Of a DNA stretch of 64,000 nt, positions 26,269 through 35,101 are shown piece by piece. The DNA is from Bacteroidia bacterium (lineage in GTDB: Bacteria > Bacteroidota > Bacteroidia > Flavobacteriales > Schleiferiaceae). The stretch covers positions 62,001 through 126,000 of the forward strand of contig JAUHWL010000006.1 in the NCBI GenBank assembly GCA_030424545.1. The letters are read 5' to 3'. Made by a program: the position numbers and the translations under genes. The notes under the pieces are model-generated. The model was given only the letters and a program-made list of their open reading frames with translations, was not told where the DNA came from and ran no database searches. Every line of letters starts with the position of its first letter. The first letter of the stretch is position 1.

Positions 26269-27801
26269 ATGTTTGAATCGATAATTGGAGGAATAGGTGT
26301 TTTGATTGGCGTGGCCGTGGGCTACTTGCTGATGAAAACAGGCTTAAAAAAGCAAAGCACGGAAATAATAGAAACGGCTAAAAAAGAGGCCGAAGCCTTA
26401 AAAAAGGAAAAAATACTGCAAGCCAAAGAAAAGTTTTTGGAGCTTAAAACTGAGCATGAAGCGGTGATAAAAAAGCGCGAGCAAAAAATGAGCGAGCAGC
26501 ACAGCCGCATTAAAGAACTACAAGGAAAAAATAGCAAGCACTTTGAAGAAAACAAAAGCCGCGAAAGAGAGCTTGCCAAGCTTGAATCTAAGTTTAGCCG
26601 ACTACTGGAGTTGAACGAGAAAAAATCTGAAGATTTAGAAAAAATGCACCGCAGCCAGGTAGAGCAGCTAGAAGTAATTAGCCAAATGAGTGCTGAAGAT
26701 GCTAAAAAGCAGTTGCAAGAAGCCCTAAAAGACGAAGCAAAGCACGAAGCTGCTCAATTCATTCAAACAGCTATGGAAGAGGCCAAATTAACGGCCAATG
26801 CTGAAGCCAAGAAAATTGTAATTCAAAGCATTCAACGTGTAGCCACGGAGCAAGCGGTAGAAAACTCAGTATCGGTATTTAACATAGAAAATGATGATGT
26901 TAAAGGTCGTATTATTGGTCGCGAAGGAAGAAACATTCGCGCCATTGAAGCCGCTACAGGTGTAGAAATTATTGTTGATGATACGCCAGAAGCCATTATT
27001 CTTTCTTGCTTTGATCCTGTACGTAGAGAAATTGCCCGCTTAAGTTTACACAAACTGGTTTCTGATGGCCGCATCCACCCCGCAAGAATTGAAGAGGTTG
27101 TTGCCAAAACCAAAAAAGCTATTGACGAAGAAATTATAGAAACCGGAAAAAGAACGGCCATTGATTTGGGAATTCACGGTTTACATCCTGAACTTATTAA
27201 AACCGTTGGCCGCATGCGCTACCGCAGCAGTTACGGACAAAACCTATTGCAGCATAGCCGTGAGGTTGCCAACCTTTGCGCCATTATGGCTAGCGAACTT
27301 GGCCTAAACGCAAAATTGGCCAAACGTGCCGGATTGCTGCATGATATTGGCAAATGCCCCTCTGAAGAAACCGATGCGCCTCACGCTATTTTGGGGATGC
27401 AGTTGGCTGAAAAGTATGGTGAAAAACCTGATGTATGTAATGCCATTGGTGCGCACCACGATGAAATAGAAATGACAACCTTGTTGTCTCCTATTATTCA
27501 AGTGTGTGATGCTATATCTGGCGCGCGCCCAGGTGCCCGCAGACAAATTGCCGAAAGCTACATCCAACGTTTAAAAGAGCTAGAAGATTTGGCGTTGAGT
27601 TTTGGTGGAGTTACAAAAGCATACGCTATTCATGCTGGCCGCGAATTGCGTGTAATGGTAGAAAGCGAGCGTGTAACCGATGCGCAATCGGCACAAATTA
27701 GCTTTGATATTACCCAAAAAATTCAAACAGAAATGACCTATCCAGGTCAAGTAAAAGTTACTGTAATTCGCGAAACACGTGCCGTAAACGTGGCGAAGTA
27801 A
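26269..27801 (+). CDS. rny: Ribonuclease Y
   Basis: This 510-residue membrane-bound endoribonuclease initiates mRNA decay. It has one N-terminal transmembrane helix ([17 protein letters not shown]) and a long charged coiled coil (about 25-190). The KH RNA-binding domain has [19 protein letters not shown]. The HD phosphohydrolase domain has the metal ligands [16 protein letters not shown] and IGAHHDEIE. Length and order match the family. The presence of both RNase Y and RNase G in one 27-kb stretch shows two decay or maturation endonucleases in this organism. A weak terminator follows. Confidence 0.96.
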   Translation: MFESIIGGIGVLIGVAVGYLLMKTGLKKQSTEIIETAKKEAEALKKEKILQAKEKFLELKTEHEAVIKKREQKMSEQHSRIKELQGKNSKHFEENKSRERELAKLESKFSRLLELNEKKSEDLEKMHRSQVEQLEVISQMSAEDAKKQLQEALKDEAKHEAAQFIQTAMEEAKLTANAEAKKIVIQSIQRVATEQAVENSVSVFNIENDDVKGRIIGREGRNIRAIEAATGVEIIVDDTPEAIILSCFDPVRREIARLSLHKLVSDGRIHPARIEEVVAKTKKAIDEEIIETGKRTAIDLGIHGLHPELIKTVGRMRYRSSYGQNLLQHSREVANLCAIMASELGLNAKLAKRAGLLHDIGKCPSEETDAPHAILGMQLAEKYGEKPDVCNAIGAHHDEIEMTTLLSPIIQVCDAISGARPGARRQIAESYIQRLKELEDLALSFGGVTKAYAIHAGRELRVMVESERVTDAQSAQISFDITQKIQTEMTYPGQVKVTVIRETRAVNVAK

Positions 27802-27821
27802 TTTTTTAAAAAATAGGTTTG

Positions 27822-27856
27822 AAATCCCCTTATGGCTTTGCTGTAGCGGGATTTTT
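27822..27856 (+). terminator. Probable weak terminator after rny
   Basis: AAATCCC (27822-27828) pairs with GGGATTT (27848-27854), with extra partial pairing (GGCT/AGC) inside and a T-rich run after it. The loop is long, so strength is uncertain. Confidence 0.5.
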
Positions 27857-27972
27857 GTTTTGTGAAAGAAGGCTCATAATCACTTAAAAAATATTGTAAC
27901 CTGCTTTTTATAGCATTATTCGCCAAGAGCAAAAGTACTTAAACCACTGTGCCAACCAATTGGCCAAACACC

Positions 27973-27980
27973 TACTTTTG
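27973..27980 (+). promoter_or_regulatory. -7 promoter box TACTTTTG
   Basis: This is an exact TAnnTTTG match 22 bp before the TTG at 28002. No TTG is present at the -33 spacing. Its position means that a start codon at 27960 for the oxygenase would lie outside the transcript, so it supports the start at 28002. Confidence 0.5.
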
Positions 27981-28001
27981 TACACTTATTTTAATGGCCG
28001 A

Positions 28002-28631
28002 TTGAAAGAATACCATGCGTTGGAGAACTGGCTTGCCTGGATAGATGAGCTCTCCGAAAATGATTACGTGATTGTTGATCAATTCATCAGAGACGACATC
28101 TTTGCCGAGTTGCGTAACAGCTTTTTATCTCAATTGCCAGAATTCACCGAAGCTGGCATTGGCGCTCTACATGAAAATGTGATTCGCGAAGATATCCGTA
28201 GCGACCAAACCTTTTGGTTAGATAGAAAACGCGATACGCATTTATCGGACTTTTGGCAGTTGATAGATGAAACAATGCACGTTTTAAACCGTTACTGTTA
28301 CCTTAGTTTATCGGGGTACGAATTTCACTTTGCCAATTATCCTCCCGGCTCTAAATATAAAAAGCACCTAGACCAGTTTAACCACCGCAACAACCGTATG
28401 ATTACGGTAATTATTTATTTAAACCAAGCATGGCAAAAAGGTGATGGCGGTGAATTGGAAATTTTTCTAAAATCGGGCGAAACAAAAATTATAGAGCCAC
28501 TGCAAGCACGATGTGTGCTTTTTAAAAGTGCCGATTTGCCACACCAAGTATTGTTAACCCACAAAAACCGTTATAGCCTAACCGGATGGCTGCTATACCA
28601 ACCCGGCAAGCTTGGGCAATTATTGGGTTAA
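28002..28631 (+). CDS. 2-oxoglutarate/Fe(II)-dependent oxygenase family protein
   Basis: The TTG at 28002 gives 209 residues; a TTG at 27960 is in frame but lies before the likely promoter box. The double-stranded beta-helix core has the metal triad HLDQF (His and Asp) and the distal His in DLPHQVLL, with an Arg in NRYSLTGWLLYQ for 2-oxoglutarate. Family members hydroxylate proteins, often prolines, or small molecules. The pattern resembles the prolyl 4-hydroxylase-like bacterial proteins (PKHX/EGLN-like), but the substrate is unknown. It is apparently monocistronic. Confidence 0.85.
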   Translation: MKEYHALENWLAWIDELSENDYVIVDQFIRDDIFAELRNSFLSQLPEFTEAGIGALHENVIREDIRSDQTFWLDRKRDTHLSDFWQLIDETMHVLNRYCYLSLSGYEFHFANYPPGSKYKKHLDQFNHRNNRMITVIIYLNQAWQKGDGGELEIFLKSGETKIIEPLQARCVLFKSADLPHQVLLTHKNRYSLTGWLLYQPGKLGQLLG

Positions 28632-28702
28632 CTTTCCAAAATGGGATGTAAATTTTAGCTTGGTACCTAGCTTGAGAAAAGAAGCTTTGTCTTTAAAAAG
28701 AA

Positions 28703-29614
28703 TTACGTGGCGGTTTTATGATCGCTTTTTACATGTAGGGTGGGTATGGTAACAATTTCAAAGGTGGCAGAGGCGAGGGCAACTTTTCCTTTGGTTTCAA
28801 AAATTCGTTTGCCAATTTCTTCATTTAGTAAGTTTTTGGTCATCCGTCTTTTTTTATAATCAACAATATAGCGCAGGTTAAACTCAAACCAATTGTCGGT
28901 TAATTTTATGGCAAGCGTGGGTTCTACAACAGCATTTTCTATGTAATATTTGTTTACAACAGCTTGCCAATCGGCCTTAGATTCTTGTACAAATTTAGCG
29001 AGGTGCTCTTGTGCGGTAGAAATAATAATTGACTTTGCCAGCTCTACATCAGAACCATATTTTATAGGTAGGTTAAATTCATCCCACACAAAAGGAAAAT
29101 CAGTAGAGTAATTGTACACGGGACCTTTGAAGACAAAGGCGTTACTGAGTTTAACAATGCGGCCGCTATAATTATCGCTCGTTACCCATTCGCCAATTTC
29201 CATCATGGTGGTGTAAATACTGTCAATATCAATTACATCTCCCTTAATGCCATTAATTTCTATGCGGTCTCCTGGTTTGTACACTTTTACTATAAAGATG
29301 TAAAATGAGCCTGCAATGCTCAGAATTAACTCTTGAAGCGTAATGGTAATTCCGGCCGTTAGGAGCCCAATGGCAAGTCCAAAATCTTTTATACTACCCG
29401 TAAAGTAAGTAATGGAAATAAAAATGATAACGATATAACCGATTACCTCAATGCCTTTTTGAGATTTATATTTTAAGGCATTGTCAGGCAGCCGTTTTTT
29501 TAAAAACCTTCTCAGCCAAGCAATAGCCACAAAAACAAGCACGACCCAAATCAGGTATTTAAGCAAATTTGCTAGTATCATATTGTTTAGGTATAAGCTT
29601 TTTAATTCTTCCAT
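28703..29614 (-). CDS. MscS-family mechanosensitive ion channel protein
   Basis: The ATG at 29614 follows a GTG and is preferred; the product is 303 residues. Three hydrophobic helices occupy about 15-115, the last being the pore-lining type (FGLAIGLLTAGITITLQELIL). A beta-domain follows with the MscS signature VYKPGDRIEINGIKGDVIDI and IVKLSNAFVFKGPVYNYS. The C-terminal domain is alpha/beta. Such channels open under membrane tension to release osmolytes. It is short but complete for the family. It is convergent with the oxygenase gene (71 bp between ends). Confidence 0.9.
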   Translation of the reverse strand: MEELKSLYLNNMILANLLKYLIWVVLVFVAIAWLRRFLKKRLPDNALKYKSQKGIEVIGYIVIIFISITYFTGSIKDFGLAIGLLTAGITITLQELILSIAGSFYIFIVKVYKPGDRIEINGIKGDVIDIDSIYTTMMEIGEWVTSDNYSGRIVKLSNAFVFKGPVYNYSTDFPFVWDEFNLPIKYGSDVELAKSIIISTAQEHLAKFVQESKADWQAVVNKYYIENAVVEPTLAIKLTDNWFEFNLRYIVDYKKRRMTKNLLNEEIGKRIFETKGKVALASATFEIVTIPTLHVKSDHKTAT

Positions 29615-29777
29615 CACGTATGCATATTGGATTAATAAGAAGTTGTTGATGCTGTTTTACTTAAAACCAGTGTACAATTTATGGCTTTATCACAATTGTT
29701 TTTTTTAAAAAGCATGCTAAGTTTCTTTCAGTAAAGTTATCGTTATTGCTTTATTTTACACCTTATTAAATCGCATC

Positions 29778-30206
29778 ATGAAAAAGTTTTTTATCGGTTT
29801 ATTGATTGTTGTTTTTGTTGTACTAGCCGGCATATTTTTATTTATAAACTATGGTGTGTATAGCGAAGGTACACGTGCCGGACAAGTAATTAAGGTAAGT
29901 AAAAAAGGCGTGGTTTTTAAAACCTGGGAAGGACAATTAAACATGCAAAGCTTTGGTGCTGTAAAGAGTGATAATTCGATGGCAGAGGTCTTTACGTTCT
30001 CTGTGAAAAAAGGAGATACGGCCATTTATAATGTGTTGCAAAACGTTTCATTAACAGGTGAGCGGGTGAACCTGCATTATGAACAGAAATACGCAAAAAT
30101 TCCTTGGAAGGGAGATTCAAAATTTTTTATTGTGAAAATTGATCGACTAAAAGAAAGTCAAAACAATAAGCAAAAAGACAATGATCCATACCGCGAGGGG
30201 CGCTAA
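29778..30206 (+). CDS. Membrane-anchored conserved hypothetical protein, 142 residues
   Basis: One N-terminal helix (FFIGLLIVVFVVLAGIFLFI) anchors a beta-rich extracytoplasmic domain (SEGTRAGQVIKVSKKGVVFK, then TWEGQLNMQSFGAVKSDNSM and FTFSVKKGDTAIYNVLQNV). It ends in a short charged tail. Similar Bacteroidota proteins are often mislabelled 6-phosphogluconate dehydrogenase, but no dinucleotide-binding motif exists here, so I reject that name. The function is unknown. It is convergent with the peptide-binding lipoprotein gene, and a heptamer array fills the space between. Confidence 0.78.
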   Translation: MKKFFIGLLIVVFVVLAGIFLFINYGVYSEGTRAGQVIKVSKKGVVFKTWEGQLNMQSFGAVKSDNSMAEVFTFSVKKGDTAIYNVLQNVSLTGERVNLHYEQKYAKIPWKGDSKFFIVKIDRLKESQNNKQKDNDPYREGR

Positions 30207-30216
30207 TTGGTTAAAA

Positions 30217-30244
30217 AGTTCAAGGTAAAAAGTTTAATGTTTGC
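30217..30244. repeat. Heptamer array, four degenerate units
   Basis: AGTTCAA, GGTAAAA, AGTTTAA, TGTTTGC in a row. The first unit is identical to the commonest unit of the array at 16223. It lies between two convergent genes. Confidence 0.55.
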
Positions 30245-30251
30245 AAACTGC

Positions 30252-31853
30252 CTATTGCATTCTCTTCACATACCGCAAATCCAGTAAATTCATGGCGTTG
30301 CCTTTTAATCCGGAAAATTCTTTGGGGTAAATGCGCACCACTTCGTCATAAAACAACGGTACGATGGGCGCTTCGGCAACAATCAGGCTGTCCATTTTTT
30401 GGTAGAGTTTTAGGCGCTGTTTGTCGTTGGTGGTGGCCACGGCTTCTTCGTACCAACGGTTAAAATCGGGGTGATAAAAGCGGCTGTAATTTGGTCCGGC
30501 CGGGCTGCGGTTGGGGCCATAAAAAAGACTCAAATAATTTTCGGCATCGGGGTAATCGGCAATCCAGCTGGCGCGATAAAATGGCAATGCCGCGTTGCTT
30601 TTTAGCTCGCGCAGCGTGGCGGGCGGAATAACATCTACACTAATTTTTAATCCTAATTTCCCCAATTCGCTCTGAATAAATTCGCACAAATCGCGGTAAT
30701 TGCCCACGGTGGTTAGCGTGATTTCGGGCAGTGTGCCGACTTCTTTTTTTACTTCGGCAATTAGTTTTTTTGCTTCTTTGGGTTGATGCATAAATCCGCG
30801 CCCCGAAATGTTTCCCGGCAAACCAATAGGCACAATGCCGCCCGTGGCCGGCTGGCCAATGTTGTTACGCAAATACGCCATCATGCTTTGGCGGTCAATG
30901 GCCATGTTTATGGCCAAGCGCAAACGTTTGTCTATGGTGGTTTTGCTGGCAGAATCTACCGTGAAAATTAAATATTCGGTGTTTAAATACGGTTGTTTTG
31001 CGAGGGTGTAATTTTCGGCATAGCGTTCGCGGAGGTTGCCTTCGGGGGTTAAAATTTCGTCTTTGTAGCTGGCGTCTAAACCAGAAATTAAATCGTTGTT
31101 GCCTTTTAAAAATTCTAAAAATGCCGCTTGCGCATCGGTTACAAAAGTGATGGCTACACCATCGGCATAAGGCAGTGCATTTCCGTTTTTATCAACTTCA
31201 AAATACTGCGGGTTTTTGCGCAAAACCAATTTCTCGTTGGCATGCCAGGCTTGTAAATAAAACGGACCTGTGCCCACGGGGTTTTCGCTAAAGTTGGCGC
31301 CATATTTTTCTACAGCTTCATGCGGCACCACCGAGCAATACTTCATGGTGAGTACGCTGGCAAAAGGTGGAAATGGATAATCTAATTTAATGTGTAATTC
31401 GGTAGGCGATGCTGCCCAAATGCTGTCCATGGCATCAAGCGTCCAGCGGCCAGGCGATGCCAAATTTGGGTTGCGTAACCGAAGAAAACTGTACACAAAA
31501 TCGTTGGCCGTAACGGTGCGCGTGCTGTCTTTTCCGAAGCAATTATTTTTATGAAAAAGCACATCATCGCGCAGCAAAAAAGTATAATGTGTTCCAGAAG
31601 AATCAACCGTAAAATTTTTGGCAACGCAGGGTTTTACATGCAGCGAATCGTCCATTTGCAGCAAACCATTAAACAATTGATTGGTGGCCCAAATGGTGCT
31701 TTTATCGCGCGAGAATGCAGGGTCTAAGCTATTTAGTCCAGCATTTTCATTGTAATGAAAAATGAATTTATCGTCATGATTTTCGCGGGTACCGCAGCTA
31801 GAAAGAAGCCCTAAAATGACGGCCAAAATAAAAACGAAAAGGTGTTTTTGCAT
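30252..31853 (-). CDS. Peptide/nickel-type ABC transporter substrate-binding lipoprotein
   Basis: The ATG at 31853 begins a lipoprotein signal (MQKHLFVFILAVILGLLSSC), which makes the earlier codon at 31880 unlikely. The 533-residue product is a family 5 solute-binding protein. Signatures are DPAFSRDKSTIWATNQLFNG, TANDFVYSFLRLRNP, PVGTGPFYLQAW and a C-terminal SWIADYPDAENYLSLFYGP. It would bind oligopeptides outside the cytoplasmic membrane. No permease or ATPase gene is near, so it acts with a transporter encoded elsewhere. The gene is markedly more GC-rich than the window as a whole; by my count 30541-30600 has 34 G or C of 60. Confidence 0.9.
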   Translation of the reverse strand: MQKHLFVFILAVILGLLSSCGTRENHDDKFIFHYNENAGLNSLDPAFSRDKSTIWATNQLFNGLLQMDDSLHVKPCVAKNFTVDSSGTHYTFLLRDDVLFHKNNCFGKDSTRTVTANDFVYSFLRLRNPNLASPGRWTLDAMDSIWAASPTELHIKLDYPFPPFASVLTMKYCSVVPHEAVEKYGANFSENPVGTGPFYLQAWHANEKLVLRKNPQYFEVDKNGNALPYADGVAITFVTDAQAAFLEFLKGNNDLISGLDASYKDEILTPEGNLRERYAENYTLAKQPYLNTEYLIFTVDSASKTTIDKRLRLAINMAIDRQSMMAYLRNNIGQPATGGIVPIGLPGNISGRGFMHQPKEAKKLIAEVKKEVGTLPEITLTTVGNYRDLCEFIQSELGKLGLKISVDVIPPATLRELKSNAALPFYRASWIADYPDAENYLSLFYGPNRSPAGPNYSRFYHPDFNRWYEEAVATTNDKQRLKLYQKMDSLIVAEAPIVPLFYDEVVRIYPKEFSGLKGNAMNLLDLRYVKRMQ

Positions 31854-32011
31854 GTAGCGAAAATAGTGTTTGATGGCCATGAATAAAATGAATTTGTTGC
31901 GATAAAAGCCAACCAGCAGCGGACTTGTACCGAACAGTTGGACAAGGGGCCGAGATTAGAAATTAACACGTTGGATTTTTGAAGTAAAAACCGAATGTCT
32001 AGATTTCTTTC

Positions 32012-32032
32012 AGTCTAAAGTCTAACATCTAA
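32012..32032. repeat. Heptamer array, three units (AGTCTAA type)
   Basis: AGTCTAA, AGTCTAA, CATCTAA follow one another directly, and ATGTCTA occurs at 31995-32001 in degenerate continuation. The array ends 4 bp before the -7 box of mtaB. Confidence 0.6.
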
Positions 32033-32036
32033 ATCT

Positions 32037-32044
32037 TACTTTTG
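32037..32044 (+). promoter_or_regulatory. -7 promoter box TACTTTTG of mtaB
   Basis: An exact TAnnTTTG match lies 7 bp before the mtaB ATG, so the leader would be only a few bases or the message leaderless. No TTG stands at the -33 spacing; a heptamer array occupies that place. Confidence 0.55.
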
Positions 32045-32051
32045 CCGCGCA

Positions 32052-33383
32052 ATGGAAAACACTTCAAAAACAGTCGCATTTCACACACTTGGGTGTAAAC
32101 TTAATTTCGCAGAAACCAGCACAATAGCGCGCGATTTCACGGAAAAAGGGTTTGCCAAAGTGGGCTTTTCTGAGCCTGCTGATGTGTACGTAATTAACAC
32201 ATGCTCGGTAACCGAAAATGCCGATAGAGAAACCAAAACGATTGTGCGATCTGCATTAAAGCAAAATGCCGATGCTTTTGTGGTGGTGGTGGGTTGCTAT
32301 GCGCAGCTTAAACCGGGCGAAGTGAGCACCATTGACGGTGTGGATTTAGTTTTGGGCGCTACGGAAAAATTCAAGGTAACCGACTATTTAAACGACCTAA
32401 CCAAAAACGATTTTGGCGAAGTGCACAGTTGCGAAATTGACGAAGCAGATTTCTTTGTGGGCAGCTACAGCATTGGCGATCGCACACGCGCATTTTTAAA
32501 AGTGCAAGATGGCTGCGATTACAAATGCACCTATTGTACCATTCCGCTGGCGCGCGGAATTTCTAGAAGTGATGCCTTGGAAAACGTGTTACAAAACGCA
32601 CGCGAAATTTCGGCCAAAGGCATTAAAGAAATTGTGCTTACAGGCGTAAATGTGGGCGATTATGGCAAAGGCGAATTTGGCAATAAAAAGCACGAACACA
32701 CTTTTTTAGACTTGGTAAAAGCGCTAGATGATGTGGCTGGTATTCACCGTTTGCGCATCTCCAGCATTGAGCCAAATTTGCTAAAAGACGAAACCATACA
32801 GTTTGTGGGGCAAAGCAAAAACTTTGTGCCGCATTTTCATATTCCGTTGCAAAGTGGCAGCAACAAAATGTTGGGGTTGATGAAAAGACGCTACCAGCGC
32901 GAGTTGTATGCCGACCGCGTGGCGAGCATTAAAAAACACATGCCCCATGCGTGCATTGGCGTGGATGTGATTGTGGGCTTTCCGGGCGAAACGGAAGAGC
33001 ACTTTTTAGAAACATATAATTTCTTGAACGAGTTGCCTATCAGCTATTTGCACGTGTTTACTTACAGCGAACGCCCCAATACCGAAGCCGTGGAAATGCT
33101 TGGCGTGGTGCCCATTCCAGAGCGCAAACGCAGAAACAAAATGCTGCGCATTCTCAGCGCCAAAAAGCGCAGAGCGTTTTACGAAAGCCAGTTGGGCAAC
33201 ACGCTAAACGTGCTTTGGGAAGACGAAAACAAAAAAGGATTTATAACAGGATTTACACAGAATTACGTCAAAGTAAAAACCTTCTGGAACCCCGAATTGG
33301 TAAACACCATTCAAGAAGTTACGCTAAAAGAAATTGATGAAGATGGCGCGGTGCGGATTGAAGAAGGGGTTTTTAGTGCTTAG
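32052..33383 (+). CDS. mtaB: tRNA (N6-threonylcarbamoyladenosine37-C2)-methylthiotransferase MtaB
   Basis: This 443-residue radical SAM enzyme converts t6A37 to ms2t6A37 in tRNAs that read ANN codons. The N-terminal MTTase domain supplies cluster ligands in HTLGCKLNFAE, NTCSVTENAD and VVGCYAQ. The radical SAM cluster site is DGCDYKCTYCTIPLARG. The central barrel includes IPLQSGSNKMLGLMKRRY and VDVIVGFPGETEEHF, and a TRAM-like end follows. The alternatives, MiaB and RimO, have different N-terminal patterns; the HTLGCKLN opening points to MtaB. The gene is GC-rich compared with the island that follows and has heptamer arrays at both ends. Confidence 0.93.
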   Translation: MENTSKTVAFHTLGCKLNFAETSTIARDFTEKGFAKVGFSEPADVYVINTCSVTENADRETKTIVRSALKQNADAFVVVVGCYAQLKPGEVSTIDGVDLVLGATEKFKVTDYLNDLTKNDFGEVHSCEIDEADFFVGSYSIGDRTRAFLKVQDGCDYKCTYCTIPLARGISRSDALENVLQNAREISAKGIKEIVLTGVNVGDYGKGEFGNKKHEHTFLDLVKALDDVAGIHRLRISSIEPNLLKDETIQFVGQSKNFVPHFHIPLQSGSNKMLGLMKRRYQRELYADRVASIKKHMPHACIGVDVIVGFPGETEEHFLETYNFLNELPISYLHVFTYSERPNTEAVEMLGVVPIPERKRRNKMLRILSAKKRRAFYESQLGNTLNVLWEDENKKGFITGFTQNYVKVKTFWNPELVNTIQEVTLKEIDEDGAVRIEEGVFSA

Positions 33384-33398
33384 TCGTTAGTCTTGAGT
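33371..33398. repeat. Heptamer array, left edge of the AT-rich island
   Basis: TTTTAGT, GCTTAGT, CGTTAGT, CTTGAGT: AGT recurs every 7 bases. It overlaps the last 13 bases of mtaB, including its stop codon. Three of its heptamers recur in reverse orientation at 35637-35671. Confidence 0.75.
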
Positions 33399-33409
33399 TT
33401 TTATTACGA

Positions 33410-33709
33410 TTAAATTTCTTTCTGTAATTTATTCGGGTTTTGCCGATTGTCGAAAATTGTGATGATTTCGATTTCATCTGAATAAATTCTATAGTAGAAA
33501 GATACCTGCTTGGTTACCGTGCACTTGTAGAGATTAGAAAAATTTTGCGATTCGGGGCAACTCTTAGGTTGCATAGAAACTAACTCGGTTTTAGATTTAA
33601 ACTTTTCTAAAAAGTTATTTCTTACACGAATTGACCATTTTTCTTCTAAATAATCTAAAAGAATTACGAGTTTTTTTTCAGCCAATGGCGATAAAAAAAC
33701 AGGAAGCAT
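33410..33709 (-). CDS. RelE/ParE-family toxin
   Basis: The 99-residue product has the RelE/ParE fold pattern: LSPLAEKKLVILLDYLEEKW at the N-terminus, a central Lys/Glu-rich helix, and the terminal strand pair FYYRIYSDEIEIITIFDNRQ followed by NPNKL. ParE members poison gyrase and RelE members cut mRNA on the ribosome; the length fits ParE slightly better, and residues alone do not decide. It starts 1 bp after the stop of the presumed antitoxin, the standard order with antitoxin first. It is the last gene of the AT-rich island. Confidence 0.82.
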   Translation of the reverse strand: MLPVFLSPLAEKKLVILLDYLEEKWSIRVRNNFLEKFKSKTELVSMQPKSCPESQNFSNLYKCTVTKQVSFYYRIYSDEIEIITIFDNRQNPNKLQKEI

Positions 33710-33710
33710 T

Positions 33711-33932
33711 TTAAGAAACCTTTTTGATGAAATCTTCTAATGGAATTCGTTGACCGGCATTAAGCTGTTCTAGTCCAAGTTTAATTTCATCTTGCTCTTC
33801 TTGGCTTAATTCATCCCAAAAATCGGCACTTTTTGCGCGACTAAAAATGTTTTTCACGGCATCAATAATTTCGATGTTGTTTGTTTCGAGAAGCATTTTT
33901 GCCAACGCTATTTTTTCTGCTTGAATATCCAT
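33711..33932 (-). CDS. Antitoxin component of a toxin-antitoxin pair
   Basis: The ATG at 33932 gives 73 residues; an earlier codon at 33998 would overlap the neighbouring gene. The sequence is acidic and helical (IQAEKIALAKMLLETNNIEI, then SQEEQDEIKLGLEQLNAGQR and IPLEDFIKK). The EEIxxGLEQ...G...PLEDF pattern resembles the short addiction-module component family that pairs with ParE/RelE toxins. It directly precedes the toxin gene (1 bp), so neutralising that toxin is its likely role. Autoregulation is typical of such pairs, but I see no clear operator. Confidence 0.75.
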   Translation of the reverse strand: MDIQAEKIALAKMLLETNNIEIIDAVKNIFSRAKSADFWDELSQEEQDEIKLGLEQLNAGQRIPLEDFIKKVS

Positions 33933-33981
33933 GATGCTTAAAACTTGAAAATCAAAAGTACGGAATAATGATTTTTGGTGT

Positions 33982-34467
33982 TTAGTCAATTGTTTCAATG
34001 AGTTCGATATTTTCTACTTGGTTGTTTTGGAAATAAATTTTCAAGTCGTTGAACTGCCAGCCAAAACCTGCTTTTGAAACACCAAGGTCGTAAATCCAAA
34101 TGTCATCGGTAATCTTGCTGCTCGGTTCGCCAAGTAATTGTAAGACTTCTGTTGGAGTTTTATTTTCAAGCATTTTGCTTTCCAAAATATCGTCTTTCAT
34201 TTCATATCTCAAATCTTTAATTCCTGCCCAAGCAGCTTGGTCAAAGTCTTTTTGAAATTCGGGCACGAAAAGTTTAAACAGAAGAACAGCTACAATAGCG
34301 AGATAAAAAAGAATAGGTAAAGCAAAAAAAGTTGCTAGTACGGAAAAACGTTTTCCGCGCCAACCTATTCTTGTAGAATTAAAGAGCGTCTTGGAAAGAA
34401 TAAAATAGAGCAGAAGTCCTAGCAGTCCGCAAACAATAAAGATTTTTATGTCAAGTCCGAAAAGCAT
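33982..34467 (-). CDS. Membrane protein with C-terminal SmpA-like region, unknown function
   Basis: The 161-residue product has two N-terminal transmembrane helices (IFIVCGLLGLLLYFILS and LATFFALPILFYLAIVAVLL). A soluble part follows that begins VPEFQKDFDQAAWAGIKDLR. The segment KTPTEVLQLLGEPSSKITDD, followed by IWIYDLG, looks like the helix-turn-strand of SmpA/OmlA-type domains (xxxEVxxLLGxPs...xWxYxL). The family is not known to me. It is the middle gene of the AT-rich island and not obviously linked to the TA pair, 49 bp away. Confidence 0.65.
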   Translation of the reverse strand: MLFGLDIKIFIVCGLLGLLLYFILSKTLFNSTRIGWRGKRFSVLATFFALPILFYLAIVAVLLFKLFVPEFQKDFDQAAWAGIKDLRYEMKDDILESKMLENKTPTEVLQLLGEPSSKITDDIWIYDLGVSKAGFGWQFNDLKIYFQNNQVENIELIETID

Positions 34468-34557
34468 TTACTGGGGTGCTGGTGTTAGCATTGCATTTGC
34501 AAGCTACTTTTTATCACAAAGTGAGATAGATGAGGAGACGGATGGATTGTATATCAT

Positions 34558-35082
34558 TTATTTTTTTATCAGTTCAAAATTTGGGGTTTCCTTAAAGCAA
34601 AAATAATACTGTGAATTCTTGATTCGTTCTGATAAAAAGCTATGAGTCACTTCTAAGAACCTTCGTGTTTTAAAATACCATGGATCATTTTCAATTCCTA
34701 GATTTAACCCAAGTTTCATATGTAATAAATTTCCTAAACGACCTTCGATTGACTTGATTTTAGACTCGGGTATATTTTTGTATTCGCCCCAATAAACTTT
34801 TTTACCAGTTGTAGAGTCAGTAAAGTAAATTTCGTAATCATTATCAGATTCAGGATCAATCTGATTCATAATTAACTTCTTGCGCTTTGGGTCATTTTTC
34901 TTTTTGTCATTTTTTGAATGTTCTTCAGAAAGTGTTAACTGATTATGAACAATTCGTTCCACAGCTAGTCTCATTTCTAAAGCTGCGTATTGTAAAAGAG
35001 AGTTGTCATTTTTACCAAGAAGTATTCCAGCTCTACTTAGATGCTCATTAGGGTCTGCGGTTAAAAGTCTTGATTGAAACAT
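34558..35082 (-). CDS. Hypothetical soluble protein of the AT-rich island
   Basis: I do not recognise this 174-residue protein. It has no signal or membrane segment. The N-terminal third is helical (SLLQYAALEMRLAVERIVHN), followed by a lysine-rich stretch (SKNDKKKNDPKRKKLIMNQI). An alpha/beta part contains YFTDSTTGKKVYWGEYKNI, and the protein ends YYFCFKETPNFELIKK. The helical start is loosely like HEPN-type folds, but I see no Rx4-6H motif, so I make no claim. It starts 19 bp after the end of the four-helix membrane protein gene and may be cotranscribed with it. Confidence 0.6.
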   Translation of the reverse strand: MFQSRLLTADPNEHLSRAGILLGKNDNSLLQYAALEMRLAVERIVHNQLTLSEEHSKNDKKKNDPKRKKLIMNQIDPESDNDYEIYFTDSTTGKKVYWGEYKNIPESKIKSIEGRLGNLLHMKLGLNLGIENDPWYFKTRRFLEVTHSFLSERIKNSQYYFCFKETPNFELIKK

Positions 35083-35101
35083 ACAAAGTGCTTTGTGTTA
35101 T

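Noticed and set aside
29778-30206. 6-phosphogluconate dehydrogenase
   Set aside because: Such a label is often attached to similar proteins, but this 142-residue anchored protein has no dinucleotide-binding motif.
30252-31853. Complete ABC peptide transporter locus
   Set aside because: Only the binding lipoprotein is present; no permease or ATPase gene lies within the window.
34558-35082. HEPN-type nuclease
   Set aside because: The N-terminal helix is only loosely similar, and the required Arg-x4-6-His motif is missing.
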